Notes: generated by a model from the letters alone, not told the origin. A stretch of DNA of 64,000 nucleotides from Xiphias gladius (GCF_016859285.1 NC_053415.1:9658501-9722500); one strand, 5' to 3'; shown: positions 1-11,315, numbered from the stretch's first letter. Translations and numbers: made by a program.

Positions 1-86
1 GGTGGTCTGTAGTGCATGCTCTGTCGCAGTTGTTTTCTATCTTCCATGTTCCCAAAGTCGCTCAGTCTGATCAGTGGGCAAATTTT

Positions 87-1089
87 TCATCTGAAAACTT
101 GCACTTTAAACAAAATTTGGTAACATGCAGAGAGCCAAGGTACCTTGGGTGGGACGTTATGACCCCTGCCTGCAGCTTCAGGATACTCCTTCATCACAGT
201 GGAGAGGTATCTGAAGCTCACCCACGAGGCTAGAACCTTCAGAACCTTCCTGCACCTGACGTAATATGTGATGAAGGCAGAGGGACTGAATGGGCCCAGT
301 ATTAAACATACTCTGCATAGTCCTAGCTCTATGCAGCTTAACAAGCAGACCATCCACAATCCTGCAGTTTCTGCTGGGGCAGGTGGCCTTACCAAGAATT
401 GAGCTGGAGAGAGGTGGAAGGAAACCAGTGGAGAGCGAGGGCATGATCCACTGGAGGGAGTGAAACACAAGCAACCTGCTTCCTACCACCCATATTTGAG
501 AATATTTATATTATATATGTATATTTGGTGCACATCCACATGCTCCTCAGATCCAAGAGGGGGATGCTGTGAGGTTTGACCTCTTCAAAACAGCAGGCTA
601 ACTAGTCACTACTTGCCATTTGCTTCCCATAGAATAATCAATTGTCCTCAGAGGAGAGCACTGTTTCCACATCCTCAACTTCCAAATCTTCTTCCTCCTC
701 CAACACTAAAGTGGGGGCAGGAACAGAGGTAATATGAGGCCAGTCTGCTGAAGGCCCAAGAATGGGGGAAGGCAGAGGGACACGCCAGGGCCCTGAACAC
801 GGCCCCTTTTCTTTTCTCGCTCTGGTCATTTTGCCAGTTTTTGTCTTAAGCACTTCAGAAAGAGAGGAACCTGTTTGTGTTGCTCTAAAAAAGTGGCAAC
901 GGGCATCTCTGGTACCCGCATTATAAAACAATCCTTGCATGACTGTGGGTTTGCCCTGGAAAATACTGCATGATTATGTCCCAAACCGAAGACACGCTTG
1001 TCATCAGAACCATCTTTTAATGGCATAGAAATGCCACAACCCATGTAAGAGTGTCCGTGCTGGCTTGCCATACTTGACTGCTTAGACAT
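87..1089 (-). mobile_element. Possible DIRS-like retroelement remnant (gag-like)
   Basis: Two minus-strand reading frames (about 826-1089 and 638-940) together suggest a degraded gag-like protein. The first has a Cys/His-rich patch, with MGCG near its start and the pattern NPQSCKDC further on, like the zinc-finger-like N-terminus of DIRS-type retroelement gag proteins. The second ends in an acidic Glu/Asp-rich stretch, as such proteins often do. The frames overlap and are shifted, so nothing intact remains. Further frames at 87-489 could be a continuation but show no diagnostic motif. This is a family resemblance only; it could be another old repeat. Confidence 0.27.
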
Positions 1090-1099
1090 ATTGTACTAG

Positions 1100-1800
1100 C
1101 ATTGAGATTAGTGGGGGCTGGGAATAGCAGCACCCCTGAAAGTATTCTCACTTGCCTTCTTTCTACTAGCCTTGTGGGAGTTAGCTTATACAACTGGCAA
1201 AAAACTCTGTCAAGTTTGTTTGGCGCGTTGACTAGCGTTCTGCGAGATGCATGTCTTTAATAGGAGAAAGAGAGGAGAGACCTAGCCAACTAGGTCTTCA
1301 CTAAACATGGACTACCACTACCATACAAGCAATACGCTTCAGTAGCATGTCTGCTGTTTCACTTCAGAGACAGAGAAATGCTAGAGGGCCACACCTATGT
1401 TGTGCACAGACACAATTTAAACTTACTCATGGTTCCTCATTATCCGCAATTTATTTTTCAAATATTTATTCTTTGTGTTGCTGTTTTCCTTGCTTTTATC
1501 ATACACCCTGCAGGTTATTTGTTTTAAGAAACTAATACTGTTTATGGCAATACACTTAATGGAGATTTAAAGATGGATGGCTTCCCTTTTCCTATATGGA
1601 GGCTACTGGTTCACATTTTAGCAGGGAGAGACTTTTTGTTATGAGTATAACATTCATTATTGCCTGATAACATCTCCTCTCCAAATTAATCAAAGCAAGC
1701 AATCCATAACGATAGAGTTGTTTTTTTTCAATATGTTTAAGTTTCCATGTCATGCTTATATGAACTGGTAATGGAATTAGGATAGGGTTTCATCCTTATG
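1100..1800. other. Non-coding, nothing recognised
   Basis: AT-rich sequence between the gag-like remnant and the piggyBac element. I see no exon, RNA gene or repeat family here. Confidence 0.4.
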
Positions 1801-1850
1801 TTAACCCTCCCACTGTCCTCATATTCAGTATAGACCCTGTGTCCTCCAGG

Positions 1851-3696
1851 TCAAAGTGTCCCACCTTCACTAAACCCCCAATTGGCACATGTAGGATAGT
1901 AAGCAAGTGCAAAGCCTTTGCAGATATATTTCTTGCACCTGCAGCACATGTTATGTCTTTTGCAGTCCTTCTTTGGCGGGCAGATGTGACACCTCTTCCT
2001 CTTACTTGCCCCACCCGGGGCAGTGGCGGGGCCAGTGGGTGCTAGAGCAGCTGGATCCTCAGGTTGATCACAAGATCTAGCCCTCTGAATAGATTTCACA
2101 ACCGCTGCAGATGCTTCTGTGCGGGGGAGATGCTCCCTTCTTTGGATGAGTGGAGTTAAAAGTGCCTCATTTCCCAGCTGCATCAGGAACACCCTCCTCT
2201 TGTTGCGCTTACGAGGAATCTAGCTAGGGTTGATCTCTCTCCATATCACAAAGGCACTGTAGGAGGAAACAACAATGATGTTGTGGAAGATGACCAGGGG
2301 CCAGAGGGCAGTCATCCTTCTGCAGCTGTACGTTCTGATCACCTTATCTAGGTTGTCCACTCCCCCTTTGTTGCGGTTGTAGACTAGGATGATGACAGGC
2401 TTCTTGTCCTTGAGATCGCTAACGTCAGCCTCTGTGTGCAGTGTGCTCAGAAGCACAACATTCTTGTTTTTCTTTGGGAGGTAGGAAACTAGAGTGGTGG
2501 TGGGCGTTAAGGCAAACCTTGACGAGAAGAGCTCTCTTTCCGCTCACGCTTGTTCTTTAGACCGTGCCAACCGTGGCGACTTTCCTCTTCAGGAGCTGCT
2601 GTCCGAGTTCGTAGGAGGTGAAGAAATTGTCACATGTGACATTGTGGCCCCTCCGTCCCTCTGTGATATCGAGCACAACCTGCATCCCCTGGTTCTTCTC
2701 TGGGCCTCCACTGGTCGGCTTCCCGCTGTAGATTTGCATCTTCCAAGCGTAGCTGGATTTGGCGTCGCAGGCCACCCATGACTTGATCCCGTATTTTGCC
2801 GGCTTGCTGGGCACTGCTGGAAAGGACAATGACCTTTGGACGGAAGAGATTATTTATTTTATTTATTATTTAACGTCATCGGTAGTAGTTATTAGTATCA
2901 GTGTCATAGACGTCAGTAGTGGAAAATCACTTGAAAACACATTACCTCTGAGCGGAACCAGTTGCTCATCCACTGTCATGTCAGGCCTTGGGTTGTAGAG
3001 GTATGGCAGCCGCTCCACCCACATGTCCCAGACCTTTCTTATGGCTGGCAGTTTGGCCGTCACACGTCTCGCAGGTCTTGACTCACGGTCATCAAATCGT
3101 AGTAGTCTTGAGTAAGTGTGAAAGAGTTTGAGTGGCATCGTGGCGTGGAAAATGGCCCCTCCCGCTCTCTGCATCCCATAGACTAGCTGCAGCCTCACCT
3201 TGGGACCTGTATACACCTGCTAGGATTAGCAGCCCTATGTAGGTGCGCAGGTCAGTCTCATCCATCCTTTGCCAGTTGTCTCCGCATTTTCGAAAGCCCT
3301 CCAGTTTTGTAATCTCCAGGATGATTTTTTCTATGTAATCTCCAGGATGATGAACAGATGGAATGTTGAAGCAATGTCATGGGAATGGGAAACGGCATAT
3401 CCTGTGGGTCCTGGGGTAGTCTCCATGACCTTATGTTCTGCCATTCTGCCCTGTTTGTGATATGCCACTGAAGACCATTTGATTTTGCCATTTTTTCAGA
3501 GGAAAGTCTGTCTTTCGGCGTGAGGGATTCCTCCTCCTCCTTCTTCTTCTAAGGATGCATCATGCTCTGGGTTGTATTCCTCCCCATCTTCTTCTGACAC
3601 ATCCTCCGCATCGTCTTCTACTGAATCGGAGTTGTATTGCTGGACATCTGAAAAAATCTGTTCTAGGACCTGCTTGGCAGTGAAATGTGCAGTCAT
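1851..3696 (-). pseudogene. piggyBac transposase pseudogene with a probable 112-bp intron
   Basis: The protein would cut and paste the surrounding element at TTAA sites. In minus-strand order there is an acidic N-terminus starting at 3696, the DEQLVPLRG block (first catalytic Asp) near 2960, PSKPAKYGIK near 2790, TCDNFF (second Asp) near 2630, GGVDNLD (third Asp and its partner) near 2360, and a C-terminal cysteine-rich zinc-binding domain (CHICPP...CCRCKKYIC) at about 1890-2000. All the expected catalytic aspartates survive. The frame is broken by an in-frame TGA near 3490, a short duplication carrying a stop near 3335 (the same 15-bp stretch occurs twice), and a small deletion near 2815 that shifts the frame. 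A GT...AG interval at 2834-2945 restores the conserved LRG-x-CPF junction if removed, so it is probably a spliced intron. Confidence 0.88.
2834..2945 (-). other. Probable intron inside the piggyBac transposase
   Basis: On the minus strand the interval starts GTAATG directly after CAGAG and ends CCAAAG directly before GTCATTGTCC. Joining the flanks gives L-R-G-H-C-P-F-Q, the order expected in this part of piggyBac transposases. The interval is AT-rich and has stops in the transposase frame. An AT-rich insertion at the same place is the alternative, but exact GT...AG ends and a seamless protein junction favour an intron. Confidence 0.65.
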
Positions 3697-3904
3697 GGCT
3701 TCAGCACGTCAGAGAAGACCATAGTCTTGACATGTACCAAAGACAATATTAGTATCTTTGTTTTGTTTTTTTTTTTGGGGGGGGGTCATACAGCTTTACA
3801 TGGAAATATCAATGAAGGCAACATTTCATTTCATTTTTTTTGTAATCTTAGGATCAGTCCAGAAAAAAAAGGCAACAAATCCCTAAGTTGAATAATATCA
3901 AGGT

Positions 3905-4140
3905 AGGGAACGGGTCATTGTTACCCAAGGACAGCAGGTGGGATGAGAGTTGTTTGAACACGGGGGAATGGGTCACTGTGACCCGAGGACAAGAGGTGTT
4001 CGAACACGGGAGAACGGGTCACTGTGACCCGAGGACCAGAGGTGTTCGACCATGGAGGGACTGGTCACTGTGACCCCAAGAAAGTGGGTGGGATGAGAGT
4101 TGTTTGAACACGGGAAATGGGTCATTGTGACCCGAGGACA
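3905..4140. repeat. Subterminal palindromic tandem repeats of the piggyBac element
   Basis: Five imperfect units of about 45-60 bp, each centred on the palindrome GGGTCACTGTGACCC or a variant, and most followed by GAGGAC and a palindromic GTTCGAACAC-like motif. Cores start near 3911, 3971, 4016, 4061 and 4117. The last unit runs into the right terminal inverted repeat. The left end of the element lacks the array. Such arrays often bind transposase in other transposons; that role here is inferred. Confidence 0.85.
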
Positions 4141-4164
4141 GCGGGAGGGTTAAAATCGTTTAAA

Positions 4165-5603
4165 CTAATTTTTTCTCTCATTAATCTATTCTCAATACCC
4201 CATAATGACAAAGCCAAAACAGAATTTTAGAAATTTTTGCAAATTTATTAAAAGGAAAAACTGCGATATCACATTAACATAAGTATTCAGACCTTCTACT
4301 CAGTATTTAGTTGAAGCAAATGTTGCAGAGATTACATCCTCAAGTCTTGGGTATGATGCGACATGCTTTGCACGCCTGGATTTGGTGGTTTTCTGCCATT
4401 CTTCTCTGCAGATCCTCTAAAGCTCTGTCATGTTGGATAGGTACTGTCGTTGGACAGCCATTTTCAGGTCTCTCCAGAGATGTGCGCTTGGGTTCAAGCC
4501 AGGGCTCTGGCTGGGCCACTCAAGGACATTCACAGAGTTGTCTCTAAGCCACTCCTGCATTGTCTTGGCTATGTGCTTAGGGTCATTGTCCTGCTAGAAG
4601 GTGAACCTTCAGCCCAGTCTGAGGTCCTGAGCACTCTGGACCAGGTTTTCATTAATGATATCTCTGCACTTTGCTCCGTTCGGCATAACCTAAACCCTGA
4701 CCAGTCTCCCTGTCCCTACCACTAAAAACCACCCCCACATTATGATGCTGCCATCACCATGCTTCACCCTTGAGATGGTATTGGGCAGGTGATGAGTGGT
4801 GCCTGGTTTTCTCCAGACATGACGCTTAGAACTGAGGCCAAACAGCTCAATTTTGGTTTCATCAGATGAGAGAATCTTGTTTCACATAGTCTGAGAGTCA
4901 TTTGGTGCTTTTTTGAAAACTCAAAGCGGCTTTCATATGTCTTTCACTGAGGGGAGGTTTCCATCTGGCCACTCTGCCATAAAACCCAGATCGGTGGACT
5001 GCTGCAGTGATGGTTGTCCTTCTGGAAGTTTCTCCAATCTCCACACAGGATCTATGGAGCTCAGACAGAGTGACCATCAGGTTCTTGGTCACCTCTCTGA
5101 CCAAGACCCTTATCCCATGAATCCTCAGTCCATTTATGAATTATGGGGGCCACTGTGCTCTTGGGAATCTTCAATGCAGCAGATATTTTCTTGTAGCCTT
5201 CCCCAGATCTGTGCCTCGACGCAGTCCTCTCTCTGAGCTCTGCAGGCAGTTTCTTTAACAGTATGGCTTGGTTTTTGCTCTGATATGTATTGTCAGCTGT
5301 GAGACCTTATATAGACAGGTGTGTCCCTTTCCAAATGATGTCCAATCAATTGAATTTACCACAGGTGGCCACCAATCAAGGTGTAGAAACATTTCAAAGA
5401 TGATCAAGAAAAATGGGAGGCACCTGGGCTAAAGTTCAAGTCTCATAGCAAATGGTCTAAATACTTATTTCAATGTGATATTTCAGTTTTTTCTTTTTAA
5501 TAAATCTGCAAAAATTTCTAAAATTCTGATTTTAGCATAAGGCTGCAACATAACAAAATGTAAAAAATGTGAAGCTGTCTGAATACTGTCTGAATGCACT
5601 GTA
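4165..5603 (-). mobile_element. Degraded Tc1-like transposon (family A), nearly full length
   Basis: The right end reads ...GAATGCACTG followed by TA (5602-5603), a typical Tc1 terminus. Long imperfect inverted ends carry the block AATATCACATT...AAGTATTCAGACC near 4266-4292 and its inverse near 5455-5490. The minus strand carries a broken transposase: the N-terminal helix-turn-helix part is readable at 4898-5104 (SRRTTITAA, GRVARWKPPLSERH), and the catalytic region (a DETK-like motif near 4868, a DNDPKH-like motif near 4580) is visible but full of stops and frame changes. The left terminus is not clean and lies within about 30 bp of the piggyBac right end. Confidence 0.88.
4898..5104 (-). pseudogene. 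Tc1 transposase fragment, DNA-binding region
   Basis: 68 readable residues correspond to the second helix-turn-helix and the linker of a Tc1 transposase: VREVTKN, ELHRS, SRRTTITAAVHRSGFYGR and then KPPLSERHMKAAL. The transposase would bind the element ends and start excision. The frame stops before the DDE catalytic core, which survives only as scattered blocks towards 4300. It cannot make a working enzyme. Confidence 0.85.
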
Positions 5604-5737
5604 TCTAATTTATGACACAGCTCATAACAGTCAAACCTGACATGCACATGGATTTGCGGGGAGTAACTAGGGGTATTGAATAAATAGGATGGTGATTACC
5701 TCTTTTTATCCCACATAAATATAATCTGAATGAATTT

Positions 5738-6643
5738 CTAAGAAACAAGAATTCTGTTACGAATTTTGGTAAGTCTTAACCCATAAACCAGAGGATTCAT
5801 AATTGGAGGAATTAAAAGAAATTCTATTGCCATGAAGTTCTGAAGGCTCAGTGATGACATTCGCGAACCAAACCGTGTGTACATTAAATCAAACAACACA
5901 GCAAAGCTAAAATTAAATAAAGAGACTAAATGTGGCACACATGTTTGCATGAATTTCTTCCTGCTCTCTTTAGATGTTTGGCATATTTTGACCAAATTCA
6001 TATAAGACCAAACGAGAAAGAAAAAATGGACAACATAAATAGATATGTTGAAATATGCAACACTAGTATTAACTATAGAAGTAGAGCAAGCTAGTTTACT
6101 AATCAGTGCATTTGAACAGTAAAGTTTAGGTATGTGTGAGCCACATAGCTTTGTCTGAAAAATTGTCATTGTGTTATTCAACATGCAAACAAGAGGTAAG
6201 AGCCAAGAGAAGGCCACTAACGTAGATATTCGTTGTCTAGTCATAACAGAACGGTACATTAGTGGTTGACATAAAGCCACATATCTGTCATAAGCCATAA
6301 CAGCTAGAATTGATAAGTCACTTCCAGATGATGAGTGTATCACAAAACTCTGCAGAAGGCATCCAGCATAAGAGATGATATGAGAGCGAGACAGAAGATC
6401 CATGAGGAATTTTGGGTAAAAGCCTACTGTCCCATAAAGTCCATTAATACACAGATTACAGAGGAAGATATACATAGGCTCATGAAGTTTTCGGTCGACA
6501 ATAATGGTTATGATGAGAGTAACATTTACTATCCAAATTACTGAGTAACACAGTAGAGTCAGAGCAAAGAGAACGATTCTGTGTTGCACTGTGTAATTCA
6601 ATCCTGAAAGTACAAAAAATGTTAGTACAGAAACATTATCCAT
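5738..6643 (-). CDS. Odorant receptor (fish type, intact, single exon)
   Basis: A 301-residue seven-transmembrane G-protein-coupled receptor that would detect odorants in the cilia of olfactory sensory neurons. The start is a true ATG (6643-6641). Diagnostic odorant-receptor motifs appear in order: LHEPMYIFLC at the end of the first intracellular loop and start of TM2 (about residues 53-62), MAYDRYVALCQPL after TM3 (about 116-128), the TM5 to TM6 stretch with KICQTSKESRKKF (about 219-231), and PPIMNPLVYGLRL in TM7 (about 279-291). Extracellular cysteines fit the conserved disulphides. An N-glycosylation site (NYT) lies near the N-terminus. Length is slightly short for the family because the C-tail is brief. 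No disruption is seen. It belongs to a minus-strand cluster with 13001-13978 and several dead copies. Ligand unknown. Confidence 0.93.
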   Translation of the reverse strand: MDNVSVLTFFVLSGLNYTVQHRIVLFALTLLCYSVIWIVNVTLIITIIVDRKLHEPMYIFLCNLCINGLYGTVGFYPKFLMDLLSRSHIISYAGCLLQSFVIHSSSGSDLSILAVMAYDRYVALCQPLMYRSVMTRQRISTLVAFSWLLPLVCMLNNTMTIFQTKLCGSHIPKLYCSNALISKLACSTSIVNTSVAYFNISIYVVHFFFLVWSYMNLVKICQTSKESRKKFMQTCVPHLVSLFNFSFAVLFDLMYTRFGSRMSSLSLQNFMAIEFLLIPPIMNPLVYGLRLTKIRNRILVS

Positions 6644-6649
6644 TAAACT

Positions 6650-8211
6650 CTGTCAGCTGGCACAATTTCATTCATTCAAATCTCGTTTCATATAAAACCT
6701 TTGTAACCTCAACATTTGCGGATCATAAGGTGTCACTTCAGAGAAACATCTGTGACACACATGTTCCTGAGTTACTGGTGCAGCAGTGAACATCATGTGC
6801 CTGTGTCTCTGACCCGACCAGTGTTGGGTCTTCTGTTTAAATCATCTCTCTCTGATGACTCAACACCGGCTGGGAATTCAAGCAGTAGCGCTGGAGAGAA
6901 GTAACTAAAAGATGCTTTGTGTCAAGTCATAGTAATATGTCAACATATAGTCAAATACAGCTAATCGAGAAATGCCAGTTCTGATACAGAACAAATGCAG
7001 TGGTAGATGTGAAAAACTTTTAAATTGAGTTAAGGCTGTCAACAAATATTCTAAGTTCAATTATATGATTGAAACATAAAAAAACAACAGACATTCGATT
7101 GCGAAAATTAATATTCAATGGTAAAAAAAAAAAAGCGGATGTCTGCTTCATGCATTTTCGTGTGGGCCTGGCCCGCTGCACTGAATGCGTTGCATGATGG
7201 ACAGGAGTCACAGGTCGCTTTCACTGACTAAAATATAGTCAAGCTGATGTAATGATGACAGAGTTCACAAGCCAACTCGGCTGCAGAGAGAGTGAGTTGT
7301 ACTCCAATTAATCTAAATAGCTCCGCCTGGAAATCCTTTGGATTTTGGTCAGTACACGGCAAAATAGTTGAACAAAATAATGTCGATAAATCACTCATTT
7401 TTTCTTTAACTATCAGTTAATAAGTCACTGCTAATAGTAGCGTCATTTCAGTAATGTTTTAGTAAATGTGATGAAGCCTTAAACTTCTGTTCTACCATAA
7501 TATACAGTACCTGCACAGCAGTGAATATGTTAGAATGTTCATGAAAGTTAGTTTCTTATTTGAAAATATTACCTGGTTTGCAAACTATTTCAGTCTAGAC
7601 TGTGTCATAGATTGTATATTTGTGATGTTCTCACTTTTTTGAACTTGTGATTTGACACACTGAGCTGCTGTTAACTACGTTAACTTTTATTTTGTGAGAC
7701 CCTAGTGAGAGAACCTCAGACAGACCTTAATGGTTTAAAAGAAAATTGTTCAAAGACAACATAATATGAATATGGTACAGTGTAATATAGTATAGTATAG
7801 TACAGGATTTTGTGACTTTTTAAGTAATATTCTCAGACAGAGAGTGTTTGTGGGAGAGTTTTTTAAAGATGAAAACATCCTGAAAATGTTTTTTTCTTTT
7901 TGCTGGTAAAATTCTTACCATAGACTGGAGGGTTCAGAAGTGTAGGGTTCACAACTTAGACCACAGAGGAACATGGTTATGCATACACACAGGAAAAAAA
8001 TATGTATTTGAAGATAATGCAGTTAAAGTGAATTACTTAATCAGTATCTTCTAAACAGGGTGGATGTGTTGCCAGTTGTGCCGCTTTCATGTCCTTTTGA
8101 CCTTTTGCAAAGTACCCACTGTAGTTTCAGTTGCACTAATCGCAATGTTTGCGTCAACTTATAATCAATGAAAATATTAATTGTTGATTTTTGTGAGTTT
8201 AAACTAATAAA
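6650..8211. other. Non-coding upstream of the odorant receptor, nothing recognised
   Basis: AT-rich intergenic DNA upstream of the 5738-6643 receptor. It would contain that gene's promoter, but I see no clear TATA box or other motif to place it. A short TAGTA repeat sits near 7788-7803. No exon was found on either strand. Confidence 0.45.
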
Positions 8212-8911
8212 TTATTTGTAGACTGACAGCTGGGGGTGATTGAATGACTGTTGATTGAACACATTGTCATGTCCATGAAACCAGTTTGAGATTACTTTTT
8301 CTTTGTGACATGGTGCATTATCATGCTGGAAGTAACCATTAGAAAAATGGTAAATTGTGACCATAAATGGATGCACATGGTCAGCTACAATACTCAGATA
8401 GGCTGTGGCATTCAAACCATGATTGACTGATATTAAAGGTGTGCCAACACAACATTCCCCATACCACTACACCATTACCACCACCCTGGGCTGTTGACAC
8501 AAGGCATGCTGGGTCCATTGATTCACGCTGTTGATGTCAAATTCTGAAACAATTCTGTCTGCAGAACTGCCGCTCACTAGATTTTTTTTTTTGTTTTTGG
8601 CATCATTCTGAGTAAAAACTCTAGAGACTGTTGTGTGTGAAAATCCCAGGAGATCAGCAGCTCAGAAATACCCAGACCAGCCTGTGGCAAGATTGTTGGT
8701 GCCGGTCTGGCACCAACAATCATGCCACGGTCAAAGTCAATGAGATCACATTTTTTTCCCCATTCTGATGTTTGATGTGAACATTAACTAAAGCTCCGGA
8801 CCTGCATGATTTGATAAATTGCACTGCTGCCACCTGATTGGCAGATTGGATAATTGCATGAATGAGCAGGTGCACAGGTGCATGTCTTGTATTATTTTCA
8901 AAATTAAGCAA
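8212..8911 (-). mobile_element. Degraded Tc1/mariner-type transposon (family D), internally deleted
   Basis: The minus strand encodes pieces of a Tc1-like transposase. The C-terminal catalytic part at 8212-8415 contains QHDNAPCHK and ISNWF, the region around the second catalytic Asp. About 240 bp of the middle appears missing near 8560, where the sequence jumps to the N-terminal helix-turn-helix region (antisense of TTVSRVF-like residues near 8620-8720). Both parts match a repeat that is widespread in fish. No intact ends are visible and no working protein is possible. Confidence 0.75.
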
Positions 8912-9132
8912 AGCAATGATGTAGAATACTTATTCCTTCTTACTCGGCCTTAAGTCCTGAAATTTTGTGAGATGTAGATAAGGCCACTTAAAGTAAAGCA
9001 GTAAGTCATGGGTGGAGCCCTAAAAAAAAAATGTAGTCGGTCATCGAAAGTAGTGGTACCGGAAAGTATTGTTTATTGCTGTATCATTTATTCACGCATA
9101 ACAAATACATTATTCAACCAGAAAATGAATAC

Positions 9133-9166
9133 AGGTGACTGGTTTTAATGTTGTGGTTGATCGGTG
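9133..9166. repeat. Terminal remnant of a mariner-like element (family E)
   Basis: About 34 bp reading GGTGACTGGTTTTAATG then TTGTGGTTGATCGGTGTAT closely resemble the terminal inverted repeat of a common fish mariner-type repeat. Only this end remains. Confidence 0.5.
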
Positions 9167-9589
9167 TATCTTTACAAAAAAGGTTTATAGTTGCCTCACA
9201 TGTAACCAAAACTGTTTACACTGGCTAAGGACTGGTAACCTTCACCTGTGACAAAAATTTAAAACAGCGTGTTCAGTTGATATATGTTCATATTGTTATT
9301 TCATCCAGTCTATGGATGTGCACATTGCATATCCTGCATTTGAGTATTAGAATTAATTTCTTTCAGTATTAAGCAGGTGACCAGAACACTCACAGTCAAT
9401 GTATTTGTGGAACAGTGACATCTTGTGTGCTGTAATGACTTATTCTGATTAAACTTGATTTCTATTCTCCTTTAGCTATATAATTAGAGTTAATTAAGAT
9501 GACAGAACGTTATTTTTAGTGTTACCACACTATTCATAGGTTCTGCTCACTTTTGTGTTCCCATAGTTTGTGCTAATAGAATCATAATG
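9167..9589. other. Non-coding, nothing recognised
   Basis: AT-rich spacer between transposon debris and a LINE. No open frame or repeat was recognised. Confidence 0.4.
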
Positions 9590-10960
9590 TGGGTCTAACT
9601 GATTATTGCTTACACCTTAATAAGCCAAGAATCGCAGTATCATCACATATTTTCACAATGTAATTTTGGGGTGTTTAGCTGACATCTGTTTGTGTATAGT
9701 GTGAAGAAAACTGGGGAGCTCACACTCCCTTGTGGAGCCCCTGTGCTAATAGATTTAGAGTCAGATTTTGCCTTATTGTACTTTACATGTTGGACTCTGT
9801 TGGTTAAAAAAGCAAAATTCCATTTGATAATAAAAGAATTTACATTCATTTTTTTTTTTTACTTTTCCAGTAGTAAATGAGTCTGAAAAGTAGTAAAAGC
9901 TGAATTAAAATCAATGAAAAGTAAGCTTGCATATGCCTTAGTGTCCTTCATGTGTTTAAGAACCAAGTTTTGGATACTACTGACTGCAGCATCTGTGCTC
10001 CTTCCATGTCTATAAGCAAACTGCCAAGGATATAACTCTGGGTTTACCTCATTTTTCAGTAAAAAAAACCCCAATAGATTTCTCATAACATTTCATCACA
10101 ATTGAGTTCTGTGTTCATTGTTCTCAACTGTGCAAGCCTTATTCGGAACTGGAGTGATAACAGTTTTTTTCCATAGCGCAGGAACATTAAGTGAGTCCAG
10201 CGAGTGCTGAAAAAAGTGGACACCAAGCTGGAGTTAGCTCTTTACCTCAGGTTTTTAGGAGGCGGGCAGAAATCCCATCCGGTCCACTGGATTTCTTAGC
10301 GCAAAACTGATAGAAAACAGGGACTGTACCTTAAAGCTGTCCAACTCAGGCCTTATGCTTGGGTCGTCCTTAAGAGAGTCTAAAACAATCTTGCAGCTGT
10401 TGGAAAGATCAAGGGTTTGGAACCTCAGGTAAAAGTCATTCAGGTCATTTGCTTTCTGTAGGTCATCAGTAGAAGAAATATGTCTTTCACTTGGCTCCAT
10501 ATTGGTGATGGCTTTCGTTGAATCCCAAAGTTCTTTACAGATTACAGTGGTGAAAATGATGTCCAATAATGTCCCTCTGTTGTCTTCTGGCCTCTTTAAA
10601 CAGTTGGTTAAGCTCTTTTTGTATTGTTTTTAGCCCAACCCAGTCCTTATTTCTAAATGCAACCCCTTTCCTACTATTACTATTTGAATCTGGCGTCACG
10701 GGCATTTTTGATGTTTCTGTTGCACTTATCTAGAGCTCTATCATCCCGTGTTTCGCACTTAACATAATGTTCAAACCCAGGCAGTGACAGTTGAAGTTTA
10801 AAGTGGTTAAAATCCCCCAAAATGAAGACAGGCGCCTGGTGTATGCTGTAATTGTTAATTGACAATGCTCTTGCTGCATTACCATTGGTAGGGACATAAA
10901 CAGCACAAACAGCAACACTACCAAATGCCCTTGGACCATGAGACTTATTCATGAGACAAC
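9590..10960 (-). mobile_element. Degraded LINE retrotransposon (L2/CR1-like), minus strand
   Basis: Pieces of one LINE ORF2 appear in the right order on the minus strand. The endonuclease C-terminal part (AVYVPTNGNAARA, FILGDFNHFKL, ALDKCNRNIK) is at 10680-10952. The pre-reverse-transcriptase linker is at 10255-10566. Reverse transcriptase follows at 9859-10086 (FAYRHGRSTDAAV, LLFIDFNSAF) and 9643-9849 (STGAPQGSVSSPVFFTLYTN), and a C-DDT active-site block lies near 9625. Several frameshifts separate them, so the copy is dead. The 5' part is missing and 3' UTR sequence is not obvious. The reverse-transcriptase motifs favour the L2/CR1 group. Confidence 0.85.
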
Positions 10961-11223
10961 GGTGTAGACGTTTAGCTAAAATTGGCCTATGTTACTTAAA
11001 TGTAGATAAACTGAACGTTTGTCACAGTAGTCTTATTGTATTGCTTGAGAAGGAGGCCAATTCCAAGCTCACTGAACAGGACACAAGCTGCATTGAAATC
11101 GACTTGTGACAGTTTTTCCTTGAGTTTTAGTGGTTTTGAAATCAATTTATAAGCCTCATATCTAAGCCCTGTCTTGTAATTGACCAAGCAGCAGTTGCAA
11201 TAGCAACAGACATGCACACAAAA

Positions 11224-11225
<2 letters not shown>

Positions 11226-11314
<89 letters not shown>
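11226..11314. repeat. (CA)n microsatellite, about 89 bp
   Basis: Uninterrupted CA dinucleotide array, about 44 copies. It lies just upstream of the LINE in the LINE's sense direction. Confidence 0.99.

Positions 11315-11315
<1 letters not shown>

Larger units (their letters stand above)
1801..4153 (-). mobile_element. Complete piggyBac-family DNA transposon, inactivated
   Basis: Both ends are visible. The left end is TTAA (1801-1804) followed by CCCTCCCACTGTCCTC (1805-1820). The right end is the inverse with one mismatch (4134-4149), followed by TTAA (4150-4153). Perfect TTAA target duplication and short terminal inverted repeats are the signature of piggyBac elements. The 2.35-kb element carries a degraded transposase on the minus strand (about 1850-3696) and an array of palindromic repeats inside the right end (3905-4140). 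The combination of TTAA ends and transposase motifs leaves little doubt about the family. Confidence 0.93.

Noticed and set aside
6335-6544. Plus-strand frame opposite the odorant receptor, with a similar frame at 25078-25284
   Set aside because: The two resemble each other only because both are antisense to homologous receptor sequence.
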